This document shows, in pieces, positions 23,665-32,087 of a DNA stretch of 64,000 nt. The stretch's first letter is position 1. Each line of letters begins with the position of its first letter. Under the pieces are notes generated by a model that saw nothing but the letters and a program-made list of their open reading frames with translations, was not told where the DNA came from and made no database searches. Origin of the DNA: Sphingomonas populi (GTDB lineage Bacteria > Pseudomonadota > Alphaproteobacteria > Sphingomonadales > Sphingomonadaceae); contig NZ_SGIS01000023.1 of NCBI RefSeq assembly GCF_004208535.1, positions 1 through 64,000 on the forward strand, read 5' to 3'. A program made the position numbers and the translations under genes.

Positions 23665-24990
23665 ATGCTCAAGCACATCCTGCGTATCGTCCTGATCCTG
23701 ATCGTCATCGCGATCCCGGTCGGCTATTGGATCAGCCGGCCCGATACGGCGAAGCTGCCGTTCGAGGCCGTCACCGGCAAGCGGCCGAACATCAGCCAGC
23801 CGCGCAACCAGATGTTCCCGACGATCCGCATCGCCAAGCCGATCGGCTGGGGGAATACCATGCCGACGCCCGCCGCCGGGCTTCAGGTTCAGCCGTTCGC
23901 GCGTGATCTCAAGCATCCGCGCTGGCTGTACCGGCTGCCCAACGGCGACGTGCTGGTGGCGGAGACCGATTCGCCGCCGCGCAAGGCGAGCGGCATCAAG
24001 GATTGGGTGATGGGGCTGCTGATCGGCTCGGCGGGGGCGGACAGCGGCTCGGCCAACCGCATCACCTTGTTGCGCGACGCCAATGGCGATGGCGCGGCGG
24101 AGGCCCGCACGGTGCTGATCTCGGGGCTCAACTCGCCGCTCGGCATGGCGCTGGCGGGGGGCTATCTCTACATCGCCAACACCGATGCCTTGGTGCGCGT
24201 GCCGTTCACGCCGGGCCAGACCAAGATCACCGCCAAGCCCGAGACCGTCGTCACCTATCCGGGCGGCGGCAACCATTGGGCGCGCGGGCTGCTCGCCGCG
24301 CCCGACGGCTCGCTGTACGTCTCGGTCGGATCGTCGAGCAACATCGCCGACAACGGCCTCGACGCCGAGACCAACCGGGCGAACATCCTCCAGGTCGATC
24401 CGGTCCACAAGGCGTTCCGCATCTATGCGGCCGGCTTGCGCAACCCGCAGGGGATGGCGTTCGCGCCGCAGGGTGGCCTGTGGGTGGTCGTCAACGAACG
24501 CGACATGATGGGCTCCGACCTGTCGCCCGATTACATGACCCAAGTCGAACTGGGCGATCACTTCGGCTGGCCGTGGTTCTATTGGGGCGGCTATATCGAT
24601 CACCGCGTCCAGCCCGAAAATCCGGCGTTGCAGGAATATTCGAAGCGCCCCGATTACGCGCTTGGGCCGCACGTCGCCGCGCTTGGCCTCGCCTTCGCGA
24701 CCGACGCCAAGCTCGGGCCGAACTTCGCCAACGGCGCGTTCGTCGGCGAGCATGGCTCGTGGAACCGCGTGCCGGCATCGGGCTACAAGGTCGTCTACGT
24801 GCCGTTCGCGGACAACGGCTTCCCCGCCAAGGGCGCGCGGCCGGTCGATCTGCTGACCGGCTTCCTCGACGACAAGGGCCAGGCACGCGGACGGCCGGTC
24901 GGGGTCATCACCGACAAGGCGGGCGCGCTGCTGGTGGCGGATGATGTCGGCAACACCGTCTGGCGGGTGAGTGCCAAAACGGGAGGCTGA
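23665..24990 (+). CDS. PQQ-dependent sugar dehydrogenase-like (sorbosone dehydrogenase family) beta-propeller
   Basis: The 441-residue protein begins with one membrane helix (I-L-R-I-V-L-I-L-I-V-I-A-I-P-V) and continues as a six-bladed propeller facing the periplasm. Family marks include H-P-R-W-L-Y near residue 90, G-L-N-S-P-L-G-M-A, G-N-H-W-A-R-G-L, G-L-R-N-P-Q-G-M-A, G-W-P-W-F-Y-W-G-G and G-E-H-G-S-W-N-R. It resembles soluble glucose/sorbosone dehydrogenases that oxidise sugars and pass electrons to the respiratory chain. PQQ biosynthesis genes are not in the window. It stands alone. Confidence 0.85.
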   Translation: MLKHILRIVLILIVIAIPVGYWISRPDTAKLPFEAVTGKRPNISQPRNQMFPTIRIAKPIGWGNTMPTPAAGLQVQPFARDLKHPRWLYRLPNGDVLVAETDSPPRKASGIKDWVMGLLIGSAGADSGSANRITLLRDANGDGAAEARTVLISGLNSPLGMALAGGYLYIANTDALVRVPFTPGQTKITAKPETVVTYPGGGNHWARGLLAAPDGSLYVSVGSSSNIADNGLDAETNRANILQVDPVHKAFRIYAAGLRNPQGMAFAPQGGLWVVVNERDMMGSDLSPDYMTQVELGDHFGWPWFYWGGYIDHRVQPENPALQEYSKRPDYALGPHVAALGLAFATDAKLGPNFANGAFVGEHGSWNRVPASGYKVVYVPFADNGFPAKGARPVDLLTGFLDDKGQARGRPVGVITDKAGALLVADDVGNTVWRVSAKTGG

Positions 24991-25068
24991 TCGCGAGGCC
25001 GACCGTGCTGTGTATCAATGTGGCACGAATGTATCAGGCGCGCGCGATTCGTCGCAATGGGGTAAACC

Positions 25069-25096
25069 GGTAGTTTACGAACCCGCGCAAACTGCC
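25069..25096. promoter_or_regulatory. Inverted repeat upstream of the HTH regulator
   Basis: GGTAGTTT-N12-AAACTGCC is an imperfect inverted repeat (7 of 8 paired) about 65 bases before the HTH protein start. It is a likely autoregulatory operator, although no binding protein is known. Confidence 0.35.
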
Positions 25097-25160
25097 AATA
25101 TTGCGTAAAATCTAGACCCGTGACGGAATCCGGGCGTGTCAGTGAGTGCGCGAGGGGCTG

Positions 25161-25646
25161 ATGGGGACGCGTGTTACCACCAATACGGCCAAAATGGCCG
25201 AGAACTGGCGCGTCGCGATGACCGCGCTGAGCAACCAGTTCCTGACGACGCATCGCGCCCTGTCCGAGACGATCCAGCTCGGGCCGACCGAAACGCTGAT
25301 CTTCCTGACGATCTCGGTCGCCAATGTGCAGCGGGTGATGCGCGAACGCGCAATCCCGCCCGAGCTGCGCGGCACGACGCCGCTGCCGCCCGAAGCCAGC
25401 GTGCCGATTTCGCGCAACGCGATCTCCGCCGCTACCGGATTGCCGCGCGAGACGGTGCGGCGGCAGGTCGCCAACATGATCGCGCGCGGCCTCATCGTCG
25501 AAGACCCGCGCGGCGGCGTGACGCCACCGCCCGACATCATCTCGGCGGGCGGGTTTGAGCCCGTGCTCGAAGGGCTGATGACCGAATTCGCGCGGACGGT
25601 GGAGACGTTGTGCCGCACCGGCGCGCTGGCGGTCGGGCACGACTAG
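25161..25646 (+). CDS. Winged-helix transcriptional regulator (MarR/IclR-like), uncharacterised
   Basis: ATG 25161, after GCGAGGGG, gives 161 residues; a GTG five codons upstream is an alternative. The centre contains a helix-turn-helix at about 93-125 (I-S-R-N-A-I-S-A-A-T-G-L-P-R-E-T-V-R-R), followed by a wing (G-L-I-V-E-D-P-R-G-G-V). The N-terminal half is helical (S-N-Q-F-L-T-T-H-R-A-L-S-E) and probably dimerises. It should bind DNA; the target and effector are unknown. It is convergent with the HxlR gene, overlapping by four bases. Confidence 0.75.
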   Translation: MGTRVTTNTAKMAENWRVAMTALSNQFLTTHRALSETIQLGPTETLIFLTISVANVQRVMRERAIPPELRGTTPLPPEASVPISRNAISAATGLPRETVRRQVANMIARGLIVEDPRGGVTPPPDIISAGGFEPVLEGLMTEFARTVETLCRTGALAVGHD

Positions 25647-26071
25647 GCCAAAGCGATCGCCAGATCGGCGAGCGGCACGCCTGTCCCGGCATCGACCACC
25701 ACCGGCACGATCTCGCGGCCCGTGCCCGCCTCGACCGGCTGCGTCATCGCGCCGCCGCCGAAATGCTTGCGCGCCCACCCGCCCAGCGCATGCAGCACTG
25801 GCAGATAATCGCGCCCCGCCTCGGTCAGCACATAGTCGTCGCGCGGCGGGTGATCGCTGTAGCGCCGCCGCTCGAGCATCCCCGCCGCGACCAAAGCCGC
25901 GAGCCGCCGCGTCAGGATGTTGGGCGCGATCCCTAAGCTCTTCTGGAACTGGTCGAAGCGCGTCTGCCCGAGCCCCGCATTGCGCAGGATCAGCATGCTC
26001 CACGTATCGCCAGCGCGGGCGAGGCCGCGCCCGACCGGGCAGGGTCCAAAGGAAAGTTCGTCGATGTCCAT
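25643..26071 (-). CDS. HxlR-family winged-helix regulator
   Basis: The 142-residue protein has the HxlR pattern: C-P-V-G-R-G-L-x-x-x-G-D-T-W-S-M-L-I-L-R at 11-30, R-F-x-x-F-Q-K-S-L-G-I-A-x-N-I-L-T-R-R-L around 38-57, and the wing R-D-D-Y-V-L-T-E-A-G-R-D-Y. Such regulators respond to aldehydes or redox stress and control an adjacent oxidoreductase. It is divergent from an SDR gene, and an inverted repeat lies between the two. Confidence 0.92.
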   Translation of the reverse strand: MDIDELSFGPCPVGRGLARAGDTWSMLILRNAGLGQTRFDQFQKSLGIAPNILTRRLAALVAAGMLERRRYSDHPPRDDYVLTEAGRDYLPVLHALGGWARKHFGGGAMTQPVEAGTGREIVPVVVDAGTGVPLADLAIALA

Positions 26072-26083
26072 TGCAGAAAGATA

Positions 26084-26111
26084 GTCACATCACTATTAAA
26101 ACGCAAGTGAC
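26084..26111. promoter_or_regulatory. Inverted repeat between the HxlR and SDR genes
   Basis: GTCAC and GTGAC lie 18 bases apart in the 62-base region between the two start codons, embedded in AT-rich DNA. The position suits an HxlR operator controlling both genes. The arms are only five bases long. Confidence 0.45.
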
Positions 26112-26133
26112 ATCGCACAACGGAGATTCCCCC

Positions 26134-26958
26134 ATGACCCAAGCCTCGACCAACCCCCTCAACCAAACCGCCCTCATCACCGGCGCCTCGACCGGCATCG
26201 GCGCGGTCTACGCCGACCGGCTCGCCAAGCGCGGCTACGACCTGATCCTCGTCGCCCGCGACGCCGCCCGCCTGAAAACGCTCGCCGAACGCCTCCGCGC
26301 CGAGACCGGCCGCACCATCACCGTCCAGCGCGCCGATCTCACCGCCGCCGCCGATGTCACCGCCGTCGCCGCTACGCTGACCGACGACGCGCGCATCACC
26401 CTGCTCGTCAACAACGCCGGCATGGCGATTGACGGCGACCTCCTCACCGCCCCCGCACAAGACGTCGAACGCCTGATCGCGCTCAACATCACCGCGCCGA
26501 CGCTGCTCGCGCAGGCCGCCGGCAAGGCGTTCGTCGCGCGCGGTGCCGGCTCGATCATTAACCTAGCCTCGGTGCTGGCGCTGATCCCGGAGGCGTTCGA
26601 GGGCGTCTATTCGGGCACCAAGGCCTATCTGCTCAACATCAGCCAGAGCCTGTCCGCCCAATATGCCGCCAAGGGCCTCTACGTGCAGGCGGTGCTGCCC
26701 GGCGCCACCCGCACCGAGATCTGGGAGCGCGCGGGCCAGGACGTCGAGTCCTTCCCGCCCGAGATCGTGATGGCGGTCGACGATCTCGTCGATGCCGCCT
26801 TGGTCGGCTTCGACGCGCGCGAGACCGTGACGATCCCGCCGCTCGCCGACGAGCATCTGCCGCACTGGAACGCGATGCAGGCCGAACGCGCCGCGCTCGC
26901 GACCGTGCTCAGCCGCCGCGATCCCGCCGCGCGCTACGCGGGGCCAGCCCGCGCCTGA
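26134..26958 (+). CDS. Short-chain dehydrogenase/reductase controlled by HxlR
   Basis: ATG 26134 after GGAGATT gives 274 residues. T-G-A-S-T-G-I-G lies near residue 16, N-N-A-G near 92, N-L-A-S holds the catalytic serine and Y-S-G-T-K is the active-site pair. The 50-residue C-terminal extension and the L-I-L-V-A-R-D-A-A-R-L segment are usual in the DltE-like branch. The substrate is probably a small carbonyl compound. HxlR/SDR divergent pairs are common quinone- or aldehyde-responsive modules. Confidence 0.93.
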   Translation: MTQASTNPLNQTALITGASTGIGAVYADRLAKRGYDLILVARDAARLKTLAERLRAETGRTITVQRADLTAAADVTAVAATLTDDARITLLVNNAGMAIDGDLLTAPAQDVERLIALNITAPTLLAQAAGKAFVARGAGSIINLASVLALIPEAFEGVYSGTKAYLLNISQSLSAQYAAKGLYVQAVLPGATRTEIWERAGQDVESFPPEIVMAVDDLVDAALVGFDARETVTIPPLADEHLPHWNAMQAERAALATVLSRRDPAARYAGPARA

Positions 26959-27144
26959 GCGACCGGGCGCGCCGCGCGACCCCGCCGGCGCGCCCGCTTG
27001 CCGCCCCGCCGCGGTCGCTCGCGGCGGTCTCGCGTGCCATCGAAATCTTCAATCCGTCGAGCGTGCGCAAGATTGAGCTCGCGGGTTCAGTCCACCAGAT
27101 GCCGGGACTGAACACATACCGCGATCACAAATGGGTGTTCTACC

Positions 27145-27888
27145 TTAAAGCGTTGGCTGGGTAGCGATGCTTCCAGACGTGAAGGTCGCCGCTTGCGCGT
27201 TCTCGGGGGCGTAGGCGAAGCATCGTCCAGCCATTTCGGCATTTCGGGTTATGGGGTGTCCGGCAGCCTGTTCGACCAGATAGCGCCGTCCGACCGCGAT
27301 CAGCCAGGTTCGGGCGAGAAGGGTTGCGGCTTCCAGCGCAGCGTCGGCGAAATGCAAAGTCGCCCACGCAGCAAATCCCTTGTCGAGCGTCTTCCCCCGA
27401 AGAGACGGCGGATGCAAAATGGTCGCATCCTGGATGAGCCAGCGATGTATCTCGATGTCATTGCGGCGAATGGTGATCGCGACGGGCGAATCGATTTCGT
27501 CTGGAACGATTGCGTCATAGCGGCAGGAGCCTTCAGCCTGCCTGCCGTGTTGGATGGCAAATACCGCGAGATCGAACAGATGCGTGCAATGACGGCGCGC
27601 ACGCCCACCGCTGTAGAAGGCTCGTCCCGGCAGGTCCAAACGCGCTCCGACGAGGTCTTGCAAAACCGTGATTGCGGCAGGGCATGCCGTGGTTGGGATG
27701 CGGATGGTCTCTCCCTCGATCGCCGTTACGACTTCGCCATCGTGGCGGACGCGGCAGCGCATTTCATGAAACGTGTCGGACAGATACGCATCGACCACAC
27801 CATTGCCGCAGGTGATCTGCACCAGTCGCCGACAAGCGCCCGAACCATAGTCGGGATTTGGCGGATAGCATAAGGTGGCGGGGCGCAT
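27145..27888 (-). CDS. DUF2889 domain protein
   Basis: ATG 27888 gives 247 residues; the longer open frame upstream overlaps the hydratase gene and is a shadow. Features of the DUF2889 family are visible: F-H-E-M-R-C-R-V near 40, a T-A-C-P-A-A segment, a C-T-H-L-F-D-L-A-V-F-A motif near 115, and R-W-L-I-Q-D-A-T-I. In other bacteria these proteins are encoded with feruloyl-CoA and other aromatic-acid enzymes. Their biochemical role is not known. Here it lies 8 bases after the enoyl-CoA hydratase stop and so shares its transcript. Confidence 0.8.
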   Translation of the reverse strand: MRPATLCYPPNPDYGSGACRRLVQITCGNGVVDAYLSDTFHEMRCRVRHDGEVVTAIEGETIRIPTTACPAAITVLQDLVGARLDLPGRAFYSGGRARRHCTHLFDLAVFAIQHGRQAEGSCRYDAIVPDEIDSPVAITIRRNDIEIHRWLIQDATILHPPSLRGKTLDKGFAAWATLHFADAALEAATLLARTWLIAVGRRYLVEQAAGHPITRNAEMAGRCFAYAPENAQAATFTSGSIATQPTL

Positions 27889-27896
27889 CGGCGCGG

Positions 27897-28685
27897 CTAT
27901 TCGCTCGGGAAGGCCGGCGGTCGCTTCGCGAGGAAAGCGGCGACACCTTCGCGACCTTCCGCGCCGCCGCTGGCGGCGGCGATCGACGCGGCCTCGGCGT
28001 CGAGCTGTGCGTCCAATGGCGTGGTGATTGCGCTCAGCAACAACGCGCGACATCGCGCAATCGCCGCCGACGGCCCGGCGGCGAGGGCGAGCGCCGTCTC
28101 GCGCGCCGCCGCTTCCAGTTCCGCCTCTGGAACAACGCGCGTTATCAGCCCGATACGCACAGCTTCGGCCGCGTCGATCCGCCGATTGGTAAGCAGGATA
28201 TCTTGCGCCTGCCTGAACCCCACCAAATGCGGAAGCCACCACGAAAGGCCGCCATCCGGCGTCAGGCCGATCGCGGTATAGGCCGCCGTGAAATGTGACG
28301 TATCCGCCGCGATGACGATGTCGCCGAGCAAGGCGAGGCTGAAGCCGGCGCCGGCAGCGGGGCCATTGACGGCGATGACGAGCGGTTTCGCCATCGTCGC
28401 CAATCGCAGAATGCCGGCATGGAAGCTGCGCGCGAGCTTTAGAACGGTTGCCTCGATATCCTCGCCCGTCTGAGCGAACACCGCGATGTCACCGCCGACA
28501 CAGAAAAAGCGGCCGCTGCCGGTCAGAACGACGCAACGGACCGTCGGGTCGTCGGCGCAGCGATCCGCCATCGCATGCAGTGCCTCGGCAAGGTCGGGGC
28601 CAACCGCGTTGCGATTCTCTGGTCGGTCCAGCGTGAGCCACGCTACGCCGTCTTCGACGCGAAAGCTGATGGGGGTGTCAGTCAT
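27897..28685 (-). CDS. Enoyl-CoA hydratase/isomerase family protein
   Basis: The protein has 262 residues from ATG 28685. The crotonase features are the oxyanion-hole segments F-F-C-V-G-G-D (about 60-66) and G-P-A-A-G-A-G-F-S-L-A-L (about 107-118). The usual first catalytic Glu is Ser in A-G-F-S-L, and the second-Glu region reads A-I-G-L-T-P-D-G-G-L-S, with Asp in place of Glu. This pattern is seen in isomerase or thioesterase-like crotonases rather than true hydratases. Its start overlaps the stop of a decayed phosphotransferase gene by four bases, so the two were once coupled. Confidence 0.85.
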   Translation of the reverse strand: MTDTPISFRVEDGVAWLTLDRPENRNAVGPDLAEALHAMADRCADDPTVRCVVLTGSGRFFCVGGDIAVFAQTGEDIEATVLKLARSFHAGILRLATMAKPLVIAVNGPAAGAGFSLALLGDIVIAADTSHFTAAYTAIGLTPDGGLSWWLPHLVGFRQAQDILLTNRRIDAAEAVRIGLITRVVPEAELEAAARETALALAAGPSAAIARCRALLLSAITTPLDAQLDAEAASIAAASGGAEGREGVAAFLAKRPPAFPSE

Positions 28686-29510
28686 GGCGTATCGATCCTT
28701 TCGACCTGTCGCCAGGCGAGTTGCATGAGTTCGGGCAGCACGGCAACGCCTTCGCGCGCCTGAGCGGATGCCGCCGTGCCGCGCAGCACCCGGCCTTTGA
28801 TGCCGTGGAAGATGGCGGCGAGACGGAAGACGTTGAAGGCCATGTAGAAGCCATAGCCGGGCATCGCACCCACTGCACGCCGGCGACAATAGGCGGCGAG
28901 ATATTCCTGCTCGCTCGGCAGCCCGAGTGCCGCCGTGTCGGCGCCGGCGAGTCCGGCTACGATATGCGGGGGCATGCGATACATCATCGCATGGTACGCG
29001 AAATCCGCGCCCGGATGCCCGAGCGTGGACAACGACGCTGTGAAGCTGGGCGATCGTCTCGTTCATCGCGTCGAACAGGGCGGCGCGTTTCGCGTTCGGC
29101 ACGCCGGGAATGCTCGCGTCCCAGAAGATGCGGCCCCCCACCATGTCCATCACGTAGAAGCATCACGTAGAAGATGGTGCCGAGTACCGCCGGGTCGGTA
29201 CAGACGCCCCGGACATGCGCGACCGGGAAGCTGCTTTTGCGAGACCGGAGAGAACGCGTGCCTCGTGATCGACCGCATGAGCACCCTTGAGCAAGTGGCC
29301 GGGCGGTTGCTTGCGGAGTACGTAGCACGCGCCGGGTGTCACCAGCCTGTAGGTCGGGTTGGACTGGCCGCCTTTGAACTGCTCGATCGAGAGCGGGCCG
29401 GCAAAGCCGTCGACCGTCTCGCGTATCCGCGATTCAAGCGTGGCCACGTCGAGTTCGTAGCCCTCACGAACCGCAATCGTGCCACTGTTGAAATTGGCTG
29501 AAACACTCAC
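28682..29510 (-). pseudogene. Decayed phosphotransferase-family (APH, ACAD10/11-like) gene
   Basis: Three frames carry consecutive parts of one protein. The N-terminus has F-K-G-G-Q-S-N-P-T-Y-R-L and Y-V-L-R-K-Q-P-P-G-H-L-L-K-G-A-H. The middle has F-P-V-A-H-V-R-G-V-C-T-D and M-V-G-G-R-I-F-W-D. The C-terminus has S-T-L-G-H-P-G-A-D-F-A-Y-H. A frameshift lies near 29240. A perfect 13-base tandem duplication at 29148-29173 breaks the frame again. A deletion near 29035 removes about 100 codons, including the H-G-D-x-x-x-x-N catalytic loop. In intact form this family is encoded with acyl-CoA dehydrogenases and hydratases of 4-hydroxy-acid catabolism. Confidence 0.9.
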
Positions 29511-29717
29511 GGTCGATGCCTCTCGGGTGGCGCAGGCTTGCTCATGCCTGCGCACCAATCCAGTCCGAAGCCGTCGCCATCCCAAGCATGGTTGGGGCGC
29601 CGGCCAGTTACCTCCTCGCGCGCTTTCGCTAACTTTTTCTGTGTCTTACTTACTGGCAGGTTTCCGGTTTATCGTTTAAGGCGGCCCGAGAAGAGCCCAC
29701 CTAGAGGGACAATTACA

Positions 29718-30449
29718 TTGGCGAAACCGATGACGCGAAACGACGAGCAGCCAACGGAACACACTTCGAGGGACAAGATCAAGGCCATCGCCTCTGATCT
29801 GGTCACTATGAGGGGATATCATGCTGTCACGTTTCGAGAAATTGCCGAGGCCATTAAAACCACCCGTGCAAATCTACATTATCATTTCGGAACCAAGGAT
29901 AAGTTGATCGAAGAGGTTCTCGCGGACTATGTATCTGTGACCACCGAATTTTATCGATCGACTTTTACCGCGCCACAAATAAGTTTGCGCGAGAAGATGC
30001 GACGCGTTCGCGAGTTCCTCAAGGCCCGATATCATCGCTTTAACCCTGAGGGTTTGACGTCGCACCCGTGGAGCTTGGCGGCGAGACTTCGATCGGATTG
30101 GGAGGCGCTTTCTCCGCAGATGAAGGAGACCATGCGGGAATTCACCTCGGAAAACGACATCTCGGTTAGGATCGGGATTGGGCTGGCGATCAACTCGGGT
30201 GAACTGCGTGAAGACGCGCCGCAGGAAGACGTGGCATTGCTGCTTCTCAACAATATTCTCTATGCTGCGAACGTTACTCGAGACACGCAGTCTTTCGATC
30301 GCCTTACCGCGCTTTGGGAAGCCACTCTGGACGCAGTCCAGGGGGCGTATGGTGCACAGGACGTAGACCGCTTCGATAAACCGCCGACAAAAACGCGGGG
30401 GAAATCCGCTACGCAAAAGGGTTCGCGGGAAAAGGACGCCAAGCCGTGA
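29718..30449 (+). CDS. TetR-family transcriptional regulator
   Basis: The N-terminal helix-turn-helix is clear: F-R-E-I-A-E-A-I-K-T-T-R-A-N-L-H-Y-H-F near residues 38-56, followed by G-T-K-D-K-L-I. TTG 29718, 9 bases after GAGGG, or ATG 29730 are both possible starts. The C-terminal ligand domain is long, with a basic tail (T-K-T-R-G-K-S-A-T-Q-K). It probably represses a catabolic or efflux gene. Its neighbours are the decayed phosphotransferase and an IS110 stub, so its original target may be lost. Confidence 0.88.
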   Translation: MAKPMTRNDEQPTEHTSRDKIKAIASDLVTMRGYHAVTFREIAEAIKTTRANLHYHFGTKDKLIEEVLADYVSVTTEFYRSTFTAPQISLREKMRRVREFLKARYHRFNPEGLTSHPWSLAARLRSDWEALSPQMKETMREFTSENDISVRIGIGLAINSGELREDAPQEDVALLLLNNILYAANVTRDTQSFDRLTALWEATLDAVQGAYGAQDVDRFDKPPTKTRGKSATQKGSREKDAKP

Positions 30450-30615
30450 GATCACTGGCGAAACGTGCTGAGGCTGTCTGAACCAGCCGCGCTATTTTTT
30501 GCGGGAGCCGGCGTTTCAAGGAGCATCTGTTGCCGTCTTAGGCCCCATGACGGCCACAGCCTCGGCGGCTCAAAACTGAGATGCTGATGATCGATATCAG
30601 CAACGGAGGCGGGTC

Positions 30616-30775
30616 ATGACGGAAGTCGTGAAGTACATCGGCCTGGACGTGCATAAGGAGAGCATCGCAGTCGGTGTTGCGACGGGGAACGCAGGGGTGA
30701 GGTGCGCTACGTCGGCGCAGTTGCCAATCAAGACGATGCGATCTTGAAAAGTCCCCGGCGAATTGAAGCCAACGT
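30616..30775 (+). pseudogene. IS110-family transposase, N-terminal remnant
   Basis: ATG 30616 begins M-T-E-V-V-K-Y-I-G-L-D-V-H-K-E-S-I-A-V, the DEDD-domain start of IS110 transposases with the first catalytic Asp. After about 30 codons a one-base shift is needed to continue (E-V-R-Y-V-G-A-V-A-N-Q-D-D-A-I-L-K), and the sequence then ends. More than 250 residues are absent. The 166 bases before it, back to the TetR gene, hold no other gene and may be the IS left end. Confidence 0.85.
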
Positions 30776-30783
30776 GTTCTCGA

Positions 30784-31335
30784 TTAAACGCGGGCAATGC
30801 GTTCAACGATAATCCCGATTGAGGTCCTGTCCAACGGCTCGCGATCTATCGAGTTGTGGATACCGATGCCTTCTATGAGGGCGTCAAGCGCGCGCGCGGT
30901 CAACGGATCGAAGAACCGGCTCAATGCCGCGCGACTCGTGTCCATCCACTGCTGCATCACGGCGCTCACCGGCGGGTGACGTGCCGCAAACGCATAGAGT
31001 TCGTAGCTAAGCAGCAGGGTGCGGGGCTCAGCCCAAATCGACCCTGCAATGATGTCGATCACCGCCTCTCGTGCGCTGATCGGATCGTTCGCGGTTTCCA
31101 GTCGCGCGCGAAAAGCGGCAGAAGATTGTGCCGCGAGTTGCAAGAATGCGGTGGTGAGGATGTCCTCCAGCGAGGCAAAATAGTAGGTCAGCGATCCCAA
31201 GGGCACTTCGGCGGCAGCCGCGATCTTCCGATGTGTCGTTGCGGCGACTCCGTGCTCCGAGATTACCGCCAGCGCCGCGTCAACGATCCGCTGCTGGCGG
31301 GCAGGGTCGTTCTGTCTGACTTTACTCGCTATCAC
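30784..31335 (-). CDS. TetR-family regulator divergent from the DUF1349 gene
   Basis: The GTG at 31335 follows AAGGGTGAATCT and gives 183 residues; an ATG at 31374 is in frame but lies inside the operator. The DNA-binding domain reads R-I-V-D-A-A-L-A-V-I, then T-T-H-R-K-I-A-A-A-A-E-V-P-L-G-S-L-T-Y-Y-F-A. The C-terminal domain has the TetR_C layout of regulators acting on nearby enzymes. A perfect TGTAC/GTACA dyad lies just upstream and probably controls both this gene and the divergent export protein. Confidence 0.9.
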   Translation of the reverse strand: MIASKVRQNDPARQQRIVDAALAVISEHGVAATTHRKIAAAAEVPLGSLTYYFASLEDILTTAFLQLAAQSSAAFRARLETANDPISAREAVIDIIAGSIWAEPRTLLLSYELYAFAARHPPVSAVMQQWMDTSRAALSRFFDPLTARALDALIEGIGIHNSIDREPLDRTSIGIIVERIARV

Positions 31336-31359
31336 AGATTCACCCTTGTTCCACGATTG

Positions 31360-31373
31360 TGTACGCTTGTACA
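31360..31373. promoter_or_regulatory. TetR operator candidate (TGTAC-GCTT-GTACA)
   Basis: A perfect 5-4-5 inverted repeat lies in the 59 bases between the divergent starts of the TetR gene and the DUF1349 gene. This is the usual place for an autoregulated TetR operator. Confidence 0.55.
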
Positions 31374-31394
31374 TATGGCGACCTCTTGAAAGGC

Positions 31395-32087
31395 ATGCAC
31401 ATGACTGAGGATACGGTGACCCGGCGAACCATACTCGGAGGCGCAGCGGCGTTGGCCGTTGCAAGCTCCAGCCCGACGTCGGCGCAAGCGGGCGGCAAGC
31501 CGGTGCTGGGACGCAGCGACGGCCGCTGGCTTAATGAGCCAAAAAGCTGGAAAGTTGATCCTGCTGGAGACCTGTCGATCGTCACGGACACGGGCACGGA
31601 CTTCTGGCGTGAAACGCATTACGGATTTACCCGCGATAGCGGCCACTTCCTCGGCTTTACGACGGGCGACGCCTTCACTGCGCAGCTACGCATCCGTGGG
31701 CAATATGAGAAGTTATATGATCAGGCCGGCATTATGGTGCGGGTCGATGAGCGCCGCTGGGTTAAAGCGGGTATCGAACTGTCGGACGGTCGCGCGATGC
31801 TCAGCAGCGTGCTGACCGACGGCAAATCCGATTGGGCTACCGGCCCCTATGAGCACGACGCACGGGATTTCTGGATGCGCGCCACAGTCGCCAAGGGCGT
31901 ATTGAGGCTTCAGGTGTCGGCCGACGGCAAGACTTGGCCGCTCGCTCGGTTGGCGCCATTCCCGGTCGCTTCCTCCTACCAGGTCGGCCCTATGGCCTGC
32001 ACGCCTGAGCGCAGCGGACTGGCCGTACAGTTTTCGGATATGCGGATTACCGCGCCGCTCGGCAAAGATCTCCATGATCTAAGCTAA
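31395..32087 (+). CDS. Tat-exported DUF1349 domain protein (concanavalin-like fold)
   Basis: The start at 31395 follows GAAAGG; ATG 31401 is an alternative. The 230-residue protein begins with T-R-R-T-I-L-G-G and a hydrophobic stretch ending S-A-Q-A, a twin-arginine signal with its cleavage site. The mature part fits DUF1349, a jelly-roll related to plant enolase-regulating and YesU-type proteins: D-F-W-R-E-T-H-Y-G, then Y-D-Q-A-G-I-M-V-R-V-D-E-R-R-W-V-K, then D-F-W-M-R. It probably binds carbohydrate in the periplasm. Its stop overlaps the start of an O-acetyltransferase gene, which supports a sugar-related pair. Confidence 0.85.
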   Translation: MHMTEDTVTRRTILGGAAALAVASSSPTSAQAGGKPVLGRSDGRWLNEPKSWKVDPAGDLSIVTDTGTDFWRETHYGFTRDSGHFLGFTTGDAFTAQLRIRGQYEKLYDQAGIMVRVDERRWVKAGIELSDGRAMLSSVLTDGKSDWATGPYEHDARDFWMRATVAKGVLRLQVSADGKTWPLARLAPFPVASSYQVGPMACTPERSGLAVQFSDMRITAPLGKDLHDLS

